From a bacterium (GTDB lineage Bacteria > Desulfobacterota > GWC2-55-46 > DRQE01), in assembly GCA_027017505.1 (NCBI GenBank), contig JALUQR010000185.1, positions 1-8,193 on the forward strand: a DNA stretch of 8,193 bases, read 5' to 3'. The notes beneath the pieces are model-generated. The model was given only the letters and a program-made list of their open reading frames with translations. It was not told where the DNA came from and made no database searches. Below, one piece after another: positions 6,542-8,193 of this stretch (positions are counted from its first letter, which is position 1; the number at the start of each line of letters is the position of its first letter). A program made the translations under genes and the position numbers.

Positions 6542-6763
6542 CAGAACCCCCTTTGATAAAAAGTAACTTTCTCCACCAGCTCTTTTAATAATCTCTGTTC
6601 TAATCTTCTTCCACTTTTTACTATCTCGAGGCCATTTTTTAACTTTAACCTTCCAGCCACTGCACTGGGTGCACACTGGACGCCTTTGCCGAATATAGGG
6701 AGACCTGCCCCACCATTCGTTCCCGCATCTTGAGCATATCCAGAGGACGAGGTCTTGCCTCAT
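6539..6763 (-). CDS. Small basic zinc-ribbon-like protein, 74 residues
   Basis: Unrecognised small cytoplasmic protein. WICSRCGNEWWGR (8-20) and PVCTQCSGWKV (29-39) provide two CxxC pairs (C10/C13, C31/C34) in the arrangement of a rubredoxin-like zinc ribbon, 17 residues apart. The second half is rich in lysine, arginine and tryptophan (VKVKKWPRDSKKWKKIR), which suggests nucleic acid or ribosome binding, an inference only. The ATG lies 3 nt after the stop of the 82-residue gene with no clear Shine-Dalgarno of its own, so it would depend on translational coupling. Directly upstream of hflX. Confidence 0.65.
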   Translation of the reverse strand: MRQDLVLWICSRCGNEWWGRSPYIRQRRPVCTQCSGWKVKVKKWPRDSKKWKKIRTEIIKRAGGESYFLSKGVL

Positions 6764-6766
6764 TTA

Positions 6767-7015
6767 TCAGAACTTTGGAAACCCTGGTGGAGATGGAAAG
6801 TCCCTGTGCAGGGGCATTCTCAGGCACATCCTGCAAAGCCCATCACCGCTGGGGTATTCTGCCCTCGGGATTCCCTCTCCACAGCTTCTACAGCGATAGG
6901 ACTCCTCTATATCCATATCGTCGGTGGATGTTTCAACCGCTCCTGGCTTACGGAAACACACAATAAGGATTATCCCTATGGGTATTCCTGTCGCTATGCC
7001 AGTGAGGAGTTTCAT
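6767..7015 (-). CDS. Small membrane-anchored protein with a CxxC zinc-binding motif, 82 residues
   Basis: Unrecognised small protein. Residues 3-20 (LLTGIATGIPIGIILIVC) form one hydrophobic segment, probably a membrane anchor or uncleaved signal. A short acidic linker follows, then two CxxC pairs, YRCRSCGEGIP (C42/C45) and LCRMCLR (C61/C64), a likely zinc ribbon or treble-clef-like knuckle. The tail is proline-rich. The ATG at 7015 is preceded by GGTGAG at 5-nt spacing. It lies 3 nt upstream of the 74-residue gene, which also has paired CxxC motifs, so the two are probably cotranscribed. Reality is supported by the ribosome binding site and motifs, not by a recognised family. Confidence 0.62.
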   Translation of the reverse strand: MKLLTGIATGIPIGIILIVCFRKPGAVETSTDDMDIEESYRCRSCGEGIPRAEYPSGDGLCRMCLRMPLHRDFPSPPGFPKF

Positions 7016-7035
7016 CGGTTCTCACCCCCCATAAA

Positions 7036-7044
7036 ATAATACCA
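7036..7044 (-). promoter_or_regulatory. Possible extended -10 promoter for the small CxxC gene pair
   Basis: On the minus strand TGG followed by TATTAT (7036-7041, 5 of 6) matches an extended -10 element. No -35 is evident. The start would lie near 7029, giving a leader of only about 14 nt that just includes the Shine-Dalgarno. Confidence 0.35.
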
Positions 7045-7059
7045 TAAAAACATCTTAAA

Positions 7060-7102
7060 GGGCATCATTGGGCATTGACTGCCAGTGGCTTTTCTGTTAA
7101 GT
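7060..7102 (+). promoter_or_regulatory. Candidate promoter and direct-repeat site upstream of the aldehyde dehydrogenase
   Basis: TTGACT (7075-7080, 5 of 6) lies 16 bp before TTAAGT (7097-7102, 3 of 6), a weak sigma-70-type pair. Two GGGCAT hexamers (7060-7065 and 7070-7075) are spaced 10 bp, one helical turn, and the second abuts the -35. This could be an operator, but two six-base copies are thin evidence. Confidence 0.3.
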
Positions 7103-7127
7103 AAAGAAAAACAGGAGGCGTTTTTTT

Positions 7128-8193
7128 ATGAAGGATTATCCCCTGTTTGTTGCTGGAAGATGGAAGAAGACAGATACTCCCCTGAGGGTGACCAATCCAT
7201 ACGATGGCTCGCTCTGCGGGGTAACCTATCTTGCAGGCCCACAGGAGTTTGAAGACGCGCTTAAGAAGGCAGAGACCGCTTATAAGAAATTACAGACACT
7301 GCCCACCTGGCAGAGGTCAGCCTGGCTTAAAAAGATAGCAGAGGGCATAGAGGAGAGGGCAGAGGAGTTTGCCCGCACCATAGCAGAGGAGGCAGGAAAA
7401 CCCGTTAAGGATGCAAGGGTTGAGGTAAGGCGTGCCGTAAACACCTTTCTTGTGGGCTCTGAAGAGGCAAAGAGACTTGAGGGAGAGGTGATACCCCTTG
7501 ACACCATAGAGGGCTCTGAGAACAGACTGGGTGTGGTAATGCCCGTTGGGGTGGGCACTGTTCTTGGCATAACGCCCTTTAACTTTCCGCTTAACCTTGT
7601 CGCACACAAGGTCTCTCCTGCACTTGCAAGTGGAAATCCAATAATAGTAAAGCCCGCTCCCAAGACACCCCTTACCGCACTTCTTCTTGCAGAAACCGCC
7701 CTCAGGGCAGGCCTGCCAGAGGGTGCCCTGAGTGTGCTTCCCGCAGAGCCAGATGTTACCGAAAGATTCGTTGGTGACAGCCGTGTAAAAAAACTCACCT
7801 TTACAGGCAGTGCACGGGTGGGTTTTCGCCTGGTAAAGCTATCTGCAACCCCAAGGATAACCCTTGAGCTCGGTGGCAACGCAGCAATGGTGGTGGACGA
7901 GACCGCAGACCTTGAGTTTGCCATAAAAAGGGCTGTTGTGGGTGCCTTCTCCTATGCAGGCCAGGTGTGTATATCCCTACAGCGCGTGTATGTGCACAGG
8001 AGCCTTTTCGATGAGTTCCTGAAGGGACTTGTTGATGCAACAGGCTCTTTAAAACTGGGAGACCCGCTTGATGAGACAACCAGCGTGGGCCCGCTTATAA
8101 ACGAGGAGGCAGTAGAAAGGGTGGAAAGCTGGGTTGAAGAGGCAAGAAAGGGTGGGGCAAAGATACTGACAGGTGGCAGAAGAAGGGGAAAGC
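7128..8193 (+). CDS. Aldehyde dehydrogenase, N-terminal part (cut by the window end)
   Basis: The first 355 residues of an NAD(P)-dependent aldehyde dehydrogenase, which oxidises an aldehyde to an acid (or acyl product) in the cytoplasm. The family hallmarks are present: ITPFNFPLN with the oxyanion asparagine N152, IIVKPAPKTP with coenzyme-binding K175, FTGSARVG (225-232) of the Rossmann fold, general base E247 in LELGGN, and nucleophile C281 in YAGQVCIS. The 34-residue gap from E247 to C281 is normal for the family. The GQVCIS context and overall sequence recall the lactaldehyde dehydrogenase / non-phosphorylating glyceraldehyde-3-phosphate dehydrogenase-like group, but the substrate cannot be fixed from this part. 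The ATG has an ideal AGGAGG (7113-7118) 9 nt upstream. It is divergent from the small CxxC genes. About 120 C-terminal residues are expected beyond the window; there is no frameshift in the visible part. Confidence 0.95.
   Translation, partial: MKDYPLFVAGRWKKTDTPLRVTNPYDGSLCGVTYLAGPQEFEDALKKAETAYKKLQTLPTWQRSAWLKKIAEGIEERAEEFARTIAEEAGKPVKDARVEVRRAVNTFLVGSEEAKRLEGEVIPLDTIEGSENRLGVVMPVGVGTVLGITPFNFPLNLVAHKVSPALASGNPIIVKPAPKTPLTALLLAETALRAGLPEGALSVLPAEPDVTERFVGDSRVKKLTFTGSARVGFRLVKLSATPRITLELGGNAAMVVDETADLEFAIKRAVVGAFSYAGQVCISLQRVYVHRSLFDEFLKGLVDATGSLKLGDPLDETTSVGPLINEEAVERVESWVEEARKGGAKILTGGRRRGK

Noticed and set aside
6539..7015. The two small CxxC genes as one gene broken by a frameshift
   Set aside because: Each has a complete pair of CxxC motifs and a plausible start, and the 82-residue gene has its own Shine-Dalgarno, so two genes fit better than one damaged gene.
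7082..7104. Possible sigma-54 promoter (TGGC element) before the aldehyde dehydrogenase
   Set aside because: The GC dinucleotide of the -12 element is missing at the required distance from the -24 TGGC.
7280..7924. 214-residue minus-strand open frame
   Set aside because: It lies wholly antisense to the aldehyde dehydrogenase and has the low-complexity Ser/Ala composition of a shadow frame.

Overview
The window looks like a compact chromosomal segment of a Gram-negative bacterium. Genes are tightly packed, a two-gene operon has an 8-nt gap, convergent genes are 12 nt apart, and there are no transposase, phage or CRISPR signals. The long-form HflX GTPase and the DUF4388 (PatA-type) domain fused to a chemotaxis-like response regulator suggest a Nitrospirota- or Desulfobacterota-like lineage, but this is a weak inference.

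Positions 1-4161, minus strand: a signalling operon read leftwards. A recognisable promoter at 4133-4161 precedes a DUF4388-receiver-CheB-type protein (2442-4094), followed by an 802-residue CheA-type histidine kinase (25-2433). The kinase would phosphorylate the receiver. The CheB-type domain lacks the expected catalytic histidine, and the kinase carries two extra helical segments resembling phosphotransfer domains without histidine. No cheW, cheR, cheY or chemoreceptor gene lies in the window. The kinase gene ends inside a perfect 25-bp inverted repeat that begins at base 1.

Positions 4190-4926, plus strand: tRNA-Leu(CAA) with an encoded CCA end, then a near-consensus sigma-70 promoter, then a small exported glycine-rich protein. 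The strong terminator of this unit lies inside the 3' end of the convergent hflX gene.

Positions 4846-7041, minus strand: two small proteins with paired CxxC motifs (82 and 74 residues), then hflX with its own extended -10 promoter overlapping the upstream stop codon. HflX is the long form (547 residues). Its extra N-terminal domain holds a motif resembling JAB/MPN (JAMM) metalloproteases.

Positions 7042-8193, plus strand: a divergent intergenic region, then the first 355 residues of an aldehyde dehydrogenase that runs off the window. There is no gene-free stretch above 300 bases. I see no complete new system; the leads are the altered chemosensory pair, the HflX N-terminal domain, the embedded terminator and the palindromic left edge.
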